NCBI GenBank assembly: GCA_003212625.1
Contig: QCPI01000006.1
Location: 1-55,616 of the forward strand
Direction of reading: 5' to 3'
Length of the DNA stretch: 55,616 nucleotides
Origin: Prochlorococcus sp. AG-436-J02
GTDB lineage: Bacteria; Cyanobacteriota; Cyanobacteriia; PCC-6307; Cyanobiaceae
Made by a program: the position numbers and the translations under genes. The stretch's first letter is position 1; each line of letters begins with the position of its first letter. A model generated the notes under the pieces. The model did no database searches. It was given only the letters and a program-made list of their open reading frames with translations, and was not told the origin of the DNA. Positions 37,698 through 47,072 of this stretch are shown here, in pieces.

Positions 37698-37836
37698 CGT
37701 ATAGAAATTTACTTTTAGATTTTTTTGATTATTTTCAGCTTCTTTTGAGCCATTTATGTCTCTATACCCAATGAAAATAAGTCTTTGTCGCCTTGAAAAA
37801 TTTCAGAACCTTTAAAAAAAACCATCTTATAAATAT

Positions 37837-37871
37837 CAATGAGATTATTTGTGCCATAATTTATCTCATTG
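37837..37871. repeat. 9-bp inverted repeat before the 64-aa membrane protein gene
   Basis: CAATGAGAT (37837-37845), 17-base loop, ATCTCATTG (37863-37871). It ends 13 bases before the ATG at 37885, so if transcribed it would form a hairpin in the 5' leader close to the start codon. Confidence 0.5.
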
Positions 37872-37884
37872 GTAAAATTCATTC

Positions 37885-38079
37885 ATGGCAAGCAAAAAGA
37901 GCTCACAATCTCGTTTCCTTGGAGATCTCCCAATGGAAGGGGGTATAACACAAAAAGAGAAATATCGTTATGTAGCTCACTTGATGTTTTTCATAGGATG
38001 CGCTCTATTCTCTTTCGGTATTTGGGCTTTATCAGGTTTCAATGCCTCAAGTGGGGCAACAGGACCGTTCCCTTTTTAG
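37885..38079 (+). CDS. Small single-span membrane protein, 64 aa
   Basis: Not recognised by name. A polar, Ser/Lys-rich N terminus, then MEGGITQKEKYRYVAH and one membrane helix LMFFIGCALFSFGIWALSGF, ending in a short Ser/Gly/Pro tail. The arrangement recalls small photosystem- or Hli-associated thylakoid proteins, but the Hli ExxNxRxAM motif is missing. GC content is a little above the neighbours. A competing 71-codon frame (37869-38084) in another phase is rejected because its composition is random. Confidence 0.7.
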   Translation: MASKKSSQSRFLGDLPMEGGITQKEKYRYVAHLMFFIGCALFSFGIWALSGFNASSGATGPFPF

Positions 38080-38121
38080 AATGATTACAACTTAGGATTA
38101 TTAGATTTAAAGAAAAGCTTA

Positions 38122-38382
38122 TTAGACAGACAGCTTACTAATAGTCATATCTCTATCTTCAATAAGAGTTAACAGCCATCTAGAGGCTAAAGCTCTTGAT
38201 ATGCTTCTGTTTTTTAGTAGTTCGCAAATACTTTGATAAAGTTTGCCTGATTCAATATGTGAATTGAACCATTTTTCGAATTTCAAGATTTCTTCAGTAT
38301 TTTGACAAGCCCTTAGCTGATCAATTAGTGCATCATTAGTGCTTGAGCTACTTATTTTTATGGGTTTGTTCGTTGTAGTCAT
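38122..38382 (-). CDS. Small hypothetical protein, 86 aa
   Basis: Not recognised. ATG at 38382 is preferred to an upstream TTG at 38415. The N terminus is Ser/Thr-rich (TTTNKPIKISSSSTNDALI), followed by helices with a Trp-Phe segment (LKFEKWFNSHIESGKLYQSI) and a basic region NRSISRALASRWLLTLIEDR. Soluble. It is convergent with the 64-aa gene and upstream-facing to nrdJ, with 160 bases between. A DNA- or RNA-binding role is possible from the Arg-rich helix only. Confidence 0.6.
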   Translation of the reverse strand: MTTTNKPIKISSSSTNDALIDQLRACQNTEEILKFEKWFNSHIESGKLYQSICELLKNRSISRALASRWLLTLIEDRDMTISKLSV

Positions 38383-38542
38383 TTTAATTTGAGAAACACA
38401 AGACCTATTAAACATCTAGCTACTTTTTTTTATTTGGACAATTATTTTTTAAACTTCTTTTAAAAGTAAAGCTGTTTTATTATTTCAATAACTTTTTTGG
38501 ATGATAGTTAATATATTATGAATTATTTGCGATTGGCTTTTC

Positions 38543-40879
38543 TTAAGATGGTTTAGCAAGTGGTAGTAAGCACTTATCAGAATCACAACCTGCTGGACCA
38601 GCTTCACTAAGTTCTCCTAGGTCATACTGACTAAGAGCATCGAAGAAATCGCAATCTTCTCTTCTTTTTATTACTTCTGCTTGAAGCTTTGTGTAGGTCT
38701 CTTCGTCAATAGGTTCAAAAGGAAGTCTAGGGAAGGTTGCATTTGCATCAAACCTTGCCAGCAAAGCAGCTGAAATATAACCTTTGTTTTCCTTTATTGA
38801 GTTATGAAGAGCTTTCGCTAAGTCTTCTATCTCATTTTCTCTGAATTCAATTGTGGCCGATGTGTTGTGGTCTGTGTAGTTTGTTTGAACCTGCATATAA
38901 AAATCGAATTGTGCAAGAGCAGAGAAGTTATTAATATCAATTTGGTCTGATCCAGGTATGTTTGCCCAACTTACTTCGGTTGGTATTTCAACTAACCACT
39001 CAGTACAGTTTGGATCAAAAGGGTTGTCTAGTAATTTTCCATTCTCATCTTTATCTGATTGAGAAGGTACTATTGTGTATCCATAATCCATGCAAGCTAA
39101 AGCGACCGGATCGTTCTTACGAAATGTAATTCTTCTGATAAAACGCTGTGCTTTTGGAGGGTGCCAACCTGGTGAAGCACCAGTTAGAAGACTTTTTGTT
39201 CCTGCAGGTTGCACTGTTGTGCAACGACTTGGCCGGCGTATAGCATGTCGATCACAATATTCAAATACTGTATCGTTGACGACTTTTCTCCATCGACTCA
39301 AGAAGGTGGCTTCTTGAAGCTTAAAGTCTTGCCCTTCTTTTGTATCAGGCCTTCCTGCTTCCCACCACTTCAGCCAAGGAGTTCCAAAGGCATGAACAAA
39401 AAAGTCAAATAGTCCTGTGAAACTTACTCCAACAATCGGATCCCATTCACGACTCTTTCTGTATCTCTCTACTTCAAATCTATGATTGAGTAGACAAGCT
39501 ACTGATAAGGCTGCCGCCTTGAATGCCTCTTCTTGTAGATTTATGTCTAGTGGATCAATTTGATTAAGATGGATTTCTGCAAGATTACAGTGGAAGTCTG
39601 AGCCCAATATTTCACCACAAGGGTTAAGACCGTACCTACTTAGTCTGTGACAAATTTCTTTGTCGTCAAATGGACCGTAATTTGATTGAATCCACTTTGA
39701 AGCTTCTTCTTTCCCTTGGTCGCAATAAATCTCTATAAATTCATTTCTTAATTCTAATGTTGAAAGTATGTCAGCATTTGAGCGGGCGATTGCTTCTGGT
39801 GCAAATTGAATAGCTCCTTCGCCTGAATGAAATTGCTTAGTAACCGCGTCTACAAGAACGTCTAGATCAGGTTTAGTGTGGTAAACACGCGTATGGTTAG
39901 CCATTCTTAGAGCATCTTTTTCTGGGTCAATGCTCCAATTCCCGGAAGAGTCTTGTTTCCATAGATTTTCTTTGGCACCTGCCGCTCCTAAATCTTCTGA
40001 AGAGAATTGACGCATACCTGCACTTCTTCTAATATTGCCTGCAACAATTGTGACTGCTGCTTCATCGATAAGTAGGCAACATTCTATTGAAGTTAGTTTT
40101 CTTCCTATCGCTTTATTTAAAAGATTTGTCACGCGAGGATATAAATCTTTGAGCTTTACGGGGTTAGCCATGCCTCCGAACCCTTTAAGTGATTCACCCG
40201 CTGGCCTTACATCTGTTAAATCTATAGTTACATTAATGATTCTAGAATTGAAACTGTTATCACTACTTAATTCAAGGATTTTTTGATAGCTATCAACCCA
40301 TCCACGTCTACTATCACCAACTTTTATAAGTACATTATTCTCTTGAATAGAGAATGTAGTCTTTTCATTTCTTTCTTCATAAGGCGTTAGGCCAATATCT
40401 GAGACACTTTGAATATTGATTGTATTGATAACCTCTGGTAGTTGCTCAATTAAGTGTGGCTCAATTATTGCTCCTGTTCCGCAACCCATCATGGCTAAAT
40501 CCATCATAAGTCCAAAGGCTTGCCAATCAACAAGATTGGTTGAGGTGCAATTGTAGGCTCCAGAAAAATTCTTTTCTTTCTCAATCCATTCAGTTCCACC
40601 TATCCAAAGCCATCGGCCGGAAGGAAGAGCTTTTTTCTCTTGCTGCATTTTTTGCATTAAATTTATTTCTGATTCGTTTAATCGACCGAGTTTTTTTAAG
40701 CCATTAAGGTTTCTCTTGTTCACTTGCTCCCAGCTCTCACGACCTGTGGGAAGTTTTCTGCTATAGGTTCTGTAAAATACAGGATTAGCTGCAGGTGCAG
40801 TTATTGGAAAATCAGTTTTTATATTTTTGCTGCCCGAGGCTGAATTATTGGTGTCGGCCTGGCTTGTTGCAATTGTCAA
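38543..40879 (-). CDS. nrdJ: Adenosylcobalamin-dependent ribonucleoside-triphosphate reductase
   Basis: Class II, monomeric RTPR type enzyme that reduces NTPs to dNTPs using adenosylcobalamin to make the thiyl radical. Seen: LPSGRWLWIGGTEW, YNCTSTN with the first redox Cys, GNIRRSAGMRQF, the radical-Cys segment NPCGEIL, and a C-terminal swinging pair CDSDKC. 778 residues, the length of the Lactobacillus-type single-chain enzymes rather than the larger dimeric NrdJ. ATG at 40879. It makes this organism need B12, fitting the CbiX chelatase at 25.8 kb. Divergent from a methyltransferase gene. Confidence 0.96.
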   Translation of the reverse strand: MTIATSQADTNNSASGSKNIKTDFPITAPAANPVFYRTYSRKLPTGRESWEQVNKRNLNGLKKLGRLNESEINLMQKMQQEKKALPSGRWLWIGGTEWIEKEKNFSGAYNCTSTNLVDWQAFGLMMDLAMMGCGTGAIIEPHLIEQLPEVINTINIQSVSDIGLTPYEERNEKTTFSIQENNVLIKVGDSRRGWVDSYQKILELSSDNSFNSRIINVTIDLTDVRPAGESLKGFGGMANPVKLKDLYPRVTNLLNKAIGRKLTSIECCLLIDEAAVTIVAGNIRRSAGMRQFSSEDLGAAGAKENLWKQDSSGNWSIDPEKDALRMANHTRVYHTKPDLDVLVDAVTKQFHSGEGAIQFAPEAIARSNADILSTLELRNEFIEIYCDQGKEEASKWIQSNYGPFDDKEICHRLSRYGLNPCGEILGSDFHCNLAEIHLNQIDPLDINLQEEAFKAAALSVACLLNHRFEVERYRKSREWDPIVGVSFTGLFDFFVHAFGTPWLKWWEAGRPDTKEGQDFKLQEATFLSRWRKVVNDTVFEYCDRHAIRRPSRCTTVQPAGTKSLLTGASPGWHPPKAQRFIRRITFRKNDPVALACMDYGYTIVPSQSDKDENGKLLDNPFDPNCTEWLVEIPTEVSWANIPGSDQIDINNFSALAQFDFYMQVQTNYTDHNTSATIEFRENEIEDLAKALHNSIKENKGYISAALLARFDANATFPRLPFEPIDEETYTKLQAEVIKRREDCDFFDALSQYDLGELSEAGPAGCDSDKCLLPLAKPS

Positions 40880-40910
40880 GATCTTTACTCCCCTTGGGTA
40901 ATTATCAGGT

Positions 40911-40930
40911 TAACGCCATGTATAGCGTTA
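40911..40930. promoter_or_regulatory. Inverted repeat in the nrdJ upstream region
   Basis: TAACGC (40911-40916), eight bases, GCGTTA (40925-40930), between the divergent nrdJ and methyltransferase starts. It does not match the NrdR box as I know it. It could be an operator. Confidence 0.35.
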
Positions 40931-40991
40931 GCAAGTTTTTTTAACACCATCTACAGGGCCGTAAAGAAAGTAAAATGTTTTTTTTTAAGAA

Positions 40992-41675
40992 ATGAATAGA
41001 ACACCTGAACCTGAACTTATGGAAAGCCCTTCGCAGGTAAAGGCTTATGCAGGTGCGGATTTCTCAAAGAGCGATTCTATGGTTGTTGAAGGACTTGAAA
41101 AATATTTAAAAAAAGTAGGAAAAACTCTTCATAAAGATCATGTGATTTTGGATGTGGCTTGTGGGCCTGGAAACATTTCCGAAAGAATTGCTACAAATTG
41201 GCCCTTTGTAAAAGTTGTCGGGATTGATGGCTCTAAGGAAATGTTGAAGCAAGCAGAAAAAAAACTTTGCAAAAGCTTTATTAAGAATCTCACCTATGAA
41301 TTGATTGAAATTAATTCAATAGCCACTGGTGAAAAACATTTTCCACTTAAAGCAGATGTATTGGTTAGCAATAGTGCTTTGCATCATTTTCATGATCCTT
41401 ATAGATTCTGGGATGCATTAAAAAAAATTGGCAATAAAAAGTGTATTCATTTTCATCGTGATTTGATAAGGCCTACATCAATAGAGAAAGCATTTGAATT
41501 AAAAGAAAAACTTCTAGCAACTTCACCAGAAATTTTAAAAAATGATTTTTATGCATCTCTCAAGGCATCATTTACAGTTGATGAAGTAAATCATCAGTTA
41601 GTTAATTCAGGGTTATTTCAATTAGAGGTTTTTCAAGTTGATGAGCTTTATTTTGAGATTATTGGGTATATCTAA
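40992..41675 (+). CDS. Class I SAM-dependent methyltransferase
   Basis: Cytosolic methyltransferase, 227 residues, of the Methyltransf_11/25 type. Motif I VILDVACGPGNIS near 48-60, post-I KVVGIDGSKEML near 74-85, motif IV VLVSNSALHHFHDP near 118-131 as in UbiE/tocopherol-like enzymes. The substrate is not evident; small hydrophobic quinones or peptides are usual for such folds. It starts 112 bases from nrdJ and ends 36 bases before prfC on the same strand, so it may share the prfC transcript. Confidence 0.85.
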   Translation: MNRTPEPELMESPSQVKAYAGADFSKSDSMVVEGLEKYLKKVGKTLHKDHVILDVACGPGNISERIATNWPFVKVVGIDGSKEMLKQAEKKLCKSFIKNLTYELIEINSIATGEKHFPLKADVLVSNSALHHFHDPYRFWDALKKIGNKKCIHFHRDLIRPTSIEKAFELKEKLLATSPEILKNDFYASLKASFTVDEVNHQLVNSGLFQLEVFQVDELYFEIIGYI

Positions 41676-41711
41676 TCCTTCCCTTGAACAATTGAATATC
41701 CTCAAACAATA

Positions 41712-43379
41712 ATGAAATCAACTCCTCCAGACAAGTCAAATTTAAATTCAAATTTAGAAGAAGAATTAGCCAATTCTCTTAGTGAAGAGGTTGGGAAAAG
41801 AAGGAATTTTGCAATTATTTCTCATCCTGATGCAGGTAAAACTACTCTGACTGAAAAACTTTTGCTCTATGGTGGAGCCATTCAACAAGCTGGAGCAGTA
41901 AAAGCAAGGGGAGAACAGAGAAAAGTTACTTCTGATTGGATGGAGCTTGAGAAACAAAGAGGCATATCAATTACTTCAACTGTTTTGCAATTTGTTTATA
42001 AAGAAAAGACACTTAACTTATTAGATACTCCAGGTCACCAAGACTTTTCGGAAGATACATACAGGACACTCTCTGCTGCTGATAATGCTGTTATGCTAGA
42101 GGATGCGGCCAAAGGTCTTGAGCCTCAAACAAGGAAGCTTTTTGAGGTTTGCAGAATGCGTCATATACCAATTTTTACATTCATCAATAAGATGGATAGA
42201 CCGGGTCAAGAACCTCTTGAATTGTTAGATGAGATTGAGTCTGAATTAGGATTATCAACCTTTGCAGTTAATTGGCCAATTGGAAGCGGGGAATTTTTTA
42301 GAGGAGTTATTGAGCGTGCTACCAAGGAAGTTGTTTTATTTTCCAGAGCTGAGCGAGGTAAGCAATCTAGTGAAATACGTTTAAAAATTACTGATCCGGA
42401 ACTTAAAAACTTAGTAGAAGAAGAACTATTGGAAAAAGCACTTGAGGAGATTGAGATTCTGGATGAGGCTGGTTGCGACTTAAATCAAGAATTCATTTTA
42501 TCTGGTGAATTAACTCCTGTTTTTTTTGGATCAGCAATGACTAACTTCGGAGTTAGGCCATTTTTAGATAACTTTCTTGAGCTATCTCAGGCACCTGTTG
42601 CTCGAAATAGCTTTGATGGACCAATAGTTCCTACAAGAGAATCTTTTAGTGGATTTGTTTTTAAATTGCAAGCAAATATGGATCCAAAACATAGAGATAG
42701 AGTTGCCTTCGTAAGGGTATGTAGTGGCAGGTTCAAAAAAGATATGACAGTCCAACATGCTAGAACTGGTAGGCAAATCAGACTTTCAAGACCTCAAAAG
42801 ATTTTTGGTCAAGATAGGGCAGTTGTTGATGATGCTTACCCTGGCGATGTGATTGGATTGAATAACCCCGGGATGTTTTCGATTGGAGATACATTATTTA
42901 TTGGATCAAGAGTAGAATTTGAGGGGATTCCATGTTTTAGTCCCGAGATATTTAGTTGGTTGAGAAATCCAAATCCCTCAGCTTTTAAGAACTTTAGGAA
43001 GGGGATTAATGAATTAAGAGAAGAAGGAGCAGTTCAAATTCTTTACGATACAGATCAAAGCAAAAGAGATCCAATTTTGGCCGCAGTTGGCCAACTTCAA
43101 CTTGAGGTCGTACAACATCGTCTTTCAAGTGAATATGGTGTGGAAACCAGGCTTGAACCAATGGGCTATAAAGTGGCTAGATGGGTAAAAGGTGGATGGC
43201 CCGTTTTAGAAGAAGTGGGACGGATCTTTAATTGCAAAACAGTTCAGGATGCTTGGCTTCGACCAGTTTTACTTTTTAAAAATGAATGGAATCTAAATCA
43301 ATTAAAGGAAGATCATCCAGGTATGGAATTAAATTCAGTTGCTCCAGTGGTTAGTGGCGTTGATCCTGTTCCCCTTTAA
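41712..43379 (+). CDS. prfC: Peptide chain release factor 3
   Basis: Translational GTPase that recycles RF1/RF2 from the ribosome. G1 [15 protein letters not shown] near 38-52, G2 region around RGISITST, G3 DTPGHQDF near 98-105, G4 NKMDRPG near 154-160; the domain II barrel and the C-terminal domain follow ([29 protein letters not shown]). 555 residues, slightly longer than E. coli RF3 because of a 30-residue polar N-terminal extension. ATG start. Confidence 0.96.
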   Translation: MKSTPPDKSNLNSNLEEELANSLSEEVGKRRNFAIISHPDAGKTTLTEKLLLYGGAIQQAGAVKARGEQRKVTSDWMELEKQRGISITSTVLQFVYKEKTLNLLDTPGHQDFSEDTYRTLSAADNAVMLEDAAKGLEPQTRKLFEVCRMRHIPIFTFINKMDRPGQEPLELLDEIESELGLSTFAVNWPIGSGEFFRGVIERATKEVVLFSRAERGKQSSEIRLKITDPELKNLVEEELLEKALEEIEILDEAGCDLNQEFILSGELTPVFFGSAMTNFGVRPFLDNFLELSQAPVARNSFDGPIVPTRESFSGFVFKLQANMDPKHRDRVAFVRVCSGRFKKDMTVQHARTGRQIRLSRPQKIFGQDRAVVDDAYPGDVIGLNNPGMFSIGDTLFIGSRVEFEGIPCFSPEIFSWLRNPNPSAFKNFRKGINELREEGAVQILYDTDQSKRDPILAAVGQLQLEVVQHRLSSEYGVETRLEPMGYKVARWVKGGWPVLEEVGRIFNCKTVQDAWLRPVLLFKNEWNLNQLKEDHPGMELNSVAPVVSGVDPVPL

Positions 43380-43434
43380 AATAGATTAAAATCAAATCAT
43401 TAAAGACAGTTCATAATTCTTTTATGAAAATTCT

Positions 43435-44124
43435 ATGGACCTTGATACTAATTCACAATCTAATTCAAACTCACAAGATCCATATTTGATACTTGGATTA
43501 AATGATGGTGCAACTTTTGAGGATATTCAAGAAGCACGGGATAAAAAGATTGCCAAAGCAGGAGATGATCCAATTATCAAAGCAAAAATAGAAGCTGCTT
43601 ATGATTCATTGCTAATGGTGAGTCTTAAGTCAAGACAACTAGGTAATGCAAGTAATGAGGCTATAAATGCTTCAAAGAAAGAAAATGAAGCCAAAAATGT
43701 AGTTAAATCTGGACCTGCTTCTACTATTGATAGATTCAAGAATTTAAATCTTTTCAAATCGGATGCATCAACATCGAATTTCTTTCCAAGCTTAGAGTTG
43801 CCCACGGGGCAAGAGTTGAACATTAGACTTTCATTAGGAATACTTGCTTTTTTACTAGTTTTAATTGTCCCTTCAGAAAGTGTTGAATTAATACTCTCAC
43901 TTTCAACTATAGGATTATTTATTAGTCAGGCTCGTAGAGGTAGGCCTTTCTTTCCCTCAATATTATGGTGCATCCTCCTTCTAGTAGTTGGGCTTTTCTC
44001 TGGTGAATTATTTTTAGGAGGTGCGCAATCATTTATTGATAACGCAGAATCATTGTCCTCAGATAAAATTGAGGCGATACCTGCAGTAATATTAATTTGG
44101 TTGGGAGTACTTTTTCTTGATTAA
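43435..44124 (+). CDS. CPP1/CDF1-like J-like membrane protein
   Basis: Cyanobacterial homologue of the chloroplast protein CPP1, a J-like chaperone reported to stabilise protochlorophyllide oxidoreductase. Residues 15-60 form a divergent J-domain (PYLILGLNDGATFEDIQEARD...AAYDSLLM; the HPD tripeptide is absent, as in the family), then a polar linker, then three or four membrane helices (LGILAFLLVLIVPSESVELIL, SILWCILLLVVGLFSGELFL, PAVILIWLGVLFLD). 229 residues. It follows prfC by about 55 bases. Thylakoid or plasma membrane location is inferred. Confidence 0.82.
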   Translation: MDLDTNSQSNSNSQDPYLILGLNDGATFEDIQEARDKKIAKAGDDPIIKAKIEAAYDSLLMVSLKSRQLGNASNEAINASKKENEAKNVVKSGPASTIDRFKNLNLFKSDASTSNFFPSLELPTGQELNIRLSLGILAFLLVLIVPSESVELILSLSTIGLFISQARRGRPFFPSILWCILLLVVGLFSGELFLGGAQSFIDNAESLSSDKIEAIPAVILIWLGVLFLD

Positions 44125-44128
44125 TTTT

Positions 44129-45028
44129 TTAATCGATTAAGGATATCAATTCTTCCTCGTTAACAACATAAATATTTTTGCAGAATTGACATGTTAATTC
44201 TGCTTTCCCATCATCTTTTAGCATTTCCTTAAGTTCATTTTTTCCTAATATTTTTAATGCTGAAAGGCTTCTTTCTCTTGAGCACCTACATTTAAAATTA
44301 ACTTCCTGAGATGTACCGATAATATCAGCATGTGATTGATCAAGATCAGGAAAAATCTCTTCAATTAGAGTAATAAGGTTATTTCCTTTTTTGTTTAACA
44401 ACTCACTAAAAGAGTTAATTTCTTTACATCGATCTTCCAGTAGTGATATTAGTGAATAGTCTCTTTCTGCTTTAGGTAATATTTGTGCTAATAGTCCACC
44501 GCAACAAACTATTCCATCCTGATTAATTATTTCTCCAACAAATACAGCTGATGGTGTTTGTTCTGAATGTAATAAATACGAAGCTATATCTTCTCCTATA
44601 CCTCCATTTACTAACTCAACTGTACTGTTGTGAGGTTCACCTTTCCCTTCATCTCTGATAACGTGAAGATAGCCAATACCTGTTGCTTTTTTAAAATCAA
44701 ATGAATAGTGATTATTTTTATTTTTAATAAGATCTAATTCAAGACTTGAATTACCTACATATCCCCTTACACTTCCATCTCGACCAGCATCTATAGTTAA
44801 TCCTTTTAGTGGACCATTTGAGCTTATCCTCAGAGTAACTCGTCCATGATTTACCTTCATTGAACTTGCAAGTAGAAGGCTTGCACTCATCGCCCTACCT
44901 ACAATTGCAGAAGTTAAATATGAAAGAGCGTGTCTTTTCTTGGCTTCTTTTGTTGATTCAGTTGAAGAAACGGCTACTAGCCTGATACCTCCCTTTGCAG
45001 CAGTGGCTCTAATTAGTGAATCTGGCAT
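44129..45028 (-). CDS. hslO: Hsp33 redox-regulated chaperone
   Basis: Holdase chaperone activated by oxidation of a C-terminal zinc centre. The N-terminal domain ([20 protein letters not shown]) and the middle segment GDIA-like [22 protein letters not shown] fit the family. The zinc cysteines are CRC and CQFC (residues near 249-251 and 281-284), matching the CxC...CxxC redox switch. 299 residues, normal. Its ATG overlaps the stop of the ABC ATPase by 16 bases, so the two are translationally linked; it converges with the CPP1-like gene. Confidence 0.95.
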   Translation of the reverse strand: MPDSLIRATAAKGGIRLVAVSSTESTKEAKKRHALSYLTSAIVGRAMSASLLLASSMKVNHGRVTLRISSNGPLKGLTIDAGRDGSVRGYVGNSSLELDLIKNKNNHYSFDFKKATGIGYLHVIRDEGKGEPHNSTVELVNGGIGEDIASYLLHSEQTPSAVFVGEIINQDGIVCCGGLLAQILPKAERDYSLISLLEDRCKEINSFSELLNKKGNNLITLIEEIFPDLDQSHADIIGTSQEVNFKCRCSRERSLSALKILGKNELKEMLKDDGKAELTCQFCKNIYVVNEEELISLID

Positions 45029-45672
45029 TGTTTGGTTGAGTTGTTTGTATTAGGGGTAAGGTGCCCTTCGCTCAGCTCATAACAGTCTGTAATCAAATTT
45101 TTAAAAAGTTCGGGTTCATGGGTGACGATTAAAATAGTTTGCTTTTCTTTAAGCTTTGAGAGTAACTCTATGACTCCGTTTTTTACTGACCAATCTAACC
45201 CTGCTGTTGGCTCGTCTAATAAAAGTATTTTAGGATTCCTTAGTAATTGAACAGCAATAGCGAGTCGTCGTTGCTGACCTCCACTAAGAGATTCTGGCCG
45301 TTTTTTCAAATCTAAGTTGTTTAACCCAACTTTGTTTAGAGTTGAAATTTGTTCTTCAGTCGTTAACTTTTTATGTCCAAGGCGTAATTCTTGGGCTACC
45401 GATAATCCAAGAAAATATCTTTCGGGAAATTGGAAGACCAATCCACATAATAATCTGAGTTGTCGTGCATTAAGAGTTTTATCAAACCATTTAATCTCTC
45501 CTTTCTGATATCCTGAAAGACCGCTAATAACTTCTACTAATGTTGTTTTCCCGCTTCCACTGGGTCCTCTAATTATTGTGATCGTTCCGACCTTAGAATT
45601 CAGGCACAGATTATTTAGAATCGGCTTTTCTGCTGTAGATGGATGATAATAAATATTTTTTAAACTAAGCAT
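45013..45672 (-). CDS. ABC transporter ATP-binding protein
   Basis: Cytosolic ATPase subunit, 219 residues. Walker [10 protein letters not shown] near 36-44, Q-loop [13 protein letters not shown], signature LSGGQQRR near 139-146, Walker [13 protein letters not shown] near 160-171, switch His in VTHEPELF. The FPE after the Q-loop is typical of energy-coupling-factor (EcfA/CbiO-like) and plastid ABCI11-type ATPases. No membrane partner gene is adjacent. It overlaps hslO. Transported substrate unknown. Confidence 0.9.
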   Translation of the reverse strand: MLSLKNIYYHPSTAEKPILNNLCLNSKVGTITIIRGPSGSGKTTLVEVISGLSGYQKGEIKWFDKTLNARQLRLLCGLVFQFPERYFLGLSVAQELRLGHKKLTTEEQISTLNKVGLNNLDLKKRPESLSGGQQRRLAIAVQLLRNPKILLLDEPTAGLDWSVKNGVIELLSKLKEKQTILIVTHEPELFKNLITDCYELSEGHLTPNTNNSTKQCQIH

Positions 45673-45788
45673 TCTTTTTTTATTGAGGATTTGATCAACT
45701 AAATTAAGATTTTTCTATTTTATTTAATCAACTTACATTAGATTATCTTTGGTATCTTTTAGTTTTTCTTTTTCAAGATCTATTATTT

Positions 45789-46238
45789 ATGGAAGTTAGA
45801 TTTCGTGAGGTTGATCCTTTTAATTGTTGGATATGGCTTAAATATTCCGACGTTCCAAGTAAAGGCGAAAAAGATTACGTTGATGGCGTCTTTGATTCTT
45901 GGTATGTACTAGGTCGACTGGGGGGATTTAATTCTGAAAATATGCAAACGCATGAATTGGGGTCTGATATAAGTTGGATGAGCTATGAAAATGACGATAA
46001 AGCCTCCGTTCTTCCCTCATTGATGCATAACCTTGGACAATTTGAATTCAATGGATGTTGGGGGAGATGTTGGATTGATTTAGGAACTTCTGATCTTTTT
46101 GCAATTGATGTTTTGATTAATGCACTTAAACAAATAGATGTCGATGTTGTAAAAATAGAGGAATTGATAATCGGAGGAGTAAATGAAGATTGGCCAGTAG
46201 AAGAGCATCCTGACGCAATCTTCTCTTCAACAGAATAA
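45789..46238 (+). CDS. DUF3531 family protein
   Basis: Conserved cyanobacterial/plastid protein of unknown function. EVRFREVDPFNCWIWLKY, VFDSWYVLGRLGGFNSENMQ and GCWGRCWIDLGTSDLFAIDVL match the family pattern. 149 residues, soluble, ATG start. rsmE begins 7 bases after its stop, so both are cotranscribed, a pairing that hints at a translation or ribosome link. Confidence 0.85.
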   Translation: MEVRFREVDPFNCWIWLKYSDVPSKGEKDYVDGVFDSWYVLGRLGGFNSENMQTHELGSDISWMSYENDDKASVLPSLMHNLGQFEFNGCWGRCWIDLGTSDLFAIDVLINALKQIDVDVVKIEELIIGGVNEDWPVEEHPDAIFSSTE

Positions 46239-46244
46239 TTTCCG

Positions 46245-47009
46245 ATGGCTGAAAAAATAAGACTTTTTATTGATCCAAATCGATTAATTGATCAACTTGA
46301 TACGAATGGAGAGCTCGAATTGACCTCTCATGAATCACATTATTTATCAAGGGTCATGAGGCTGAGATTTGAAGATCTGTTAGAAGTTATTGATGGTAAA
46401 GGTCATCTTTGGATTGCAAAGATTGTTGGAAAAAAAAACATAAAATTGATAAACAGTTTTGATACTCCTAATCAGAAACTATCGAGAGATAAACCATTAA
46501 TTTGTATTGCTGTAGCCATACCTAAGAAAGGGTTTGATAATTTTTTGCAGATGAGTTGTGAGATAGGAATTGACGTTATTCAACCAATAATTTCGATAAG
46601 ATCAGTAGTTAAAGAATGCAATAATGAAAAAATGATTAGATATCAAAAAATCATTAGTGAATCAGTCGAGCAATCTGAAAGACTCTGGTGTCCAGAAGTC
46701 AGGCAGACCTTAAAATTTGCTGATTGGGTTAATGATTTGCCTTCTGACTCTCAAATTGGATTTGCTACAACACGCAATAATGATTTGAAGGATTGCGTGG
46801 ATTGGTTAAAAGAGACATCCAATAAAGTAAATCAAATTTGGGTCGTAATTGGCCCAGAGGGAGGCTGGAATAAAAATGAAGAGACCTTGGCCTTTGACTC
46901 TGGTTTCGTTGGAATATCTATTGGAGATAATATTCTGAGGACCTCAACAGCGGCTGTAAGTGCTTGTCAGTTAATGACTTCATGGAGAAGACTTAAAGCG
47001 TCCTTTTAA
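46245..47009 (+). CDS. rsmE: 16S rRNA (uracil1498-N3)-methyltransferase
   Basis: SPOUT-fold RNA methyltransferase. An N-terminal PUA-like domain (HYLSRVMRLRFEDLLEVIDGKG) is followed by the trefoil-knot domain with IAVAIPKKGFDNFLQMSCEIGIDVIQP, the ESVEQSERLWCPEV segment and the SAM-binding knot VVIGPEGGWNKNEE and ISIGDNILRTSTAA. 254 residues, normal. Modifies U1498 in the decoding region of the small subunit. Part of the DUF3531-rsmE pair. Confidence 0.95.
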   Translation: MAEKIRLFIDPNRLIDQLDTNGELELTSHESHYLSRVMRLRFEDLLEVIDGKGHLWIAKIVGKKNIKLINSFDTPNQKLSRDKPLICIAVAIPKKGFDNFLQMSCEIGIDVIQPIISIRSVVKECNNEKMIRYQKIISESVEQSERLWCPEVRQTLKFADWVNDLPSDSQIGFATTRNNDLKDCVDWLKETSNKVNQIWVVIGPEGGWNKNEETLAFDSGFVGISIGDNILRTSTAAVSACQLMTSWRRLKASF

Positions 47010-47072
47010 GATTGAATATCTCTGAACATAAAAAGGTTATTGTTTATAAAGTAGGGATTTCTATAAGAACTG

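Noticed and set aside
37869-38084. 71-codon frame overlapping the 64-aa membrane protein gene
   Set aside because: Product is random-looking and lacks the clear membrane helix that the other phase gives.
40880-40991. Possible cobalamin riboswitch upstream of nrdJ
   Set aside because: Only 112 bases separate the divergent genes and I see no B12-box sequence, so a riboswitch of normal size does not fit.
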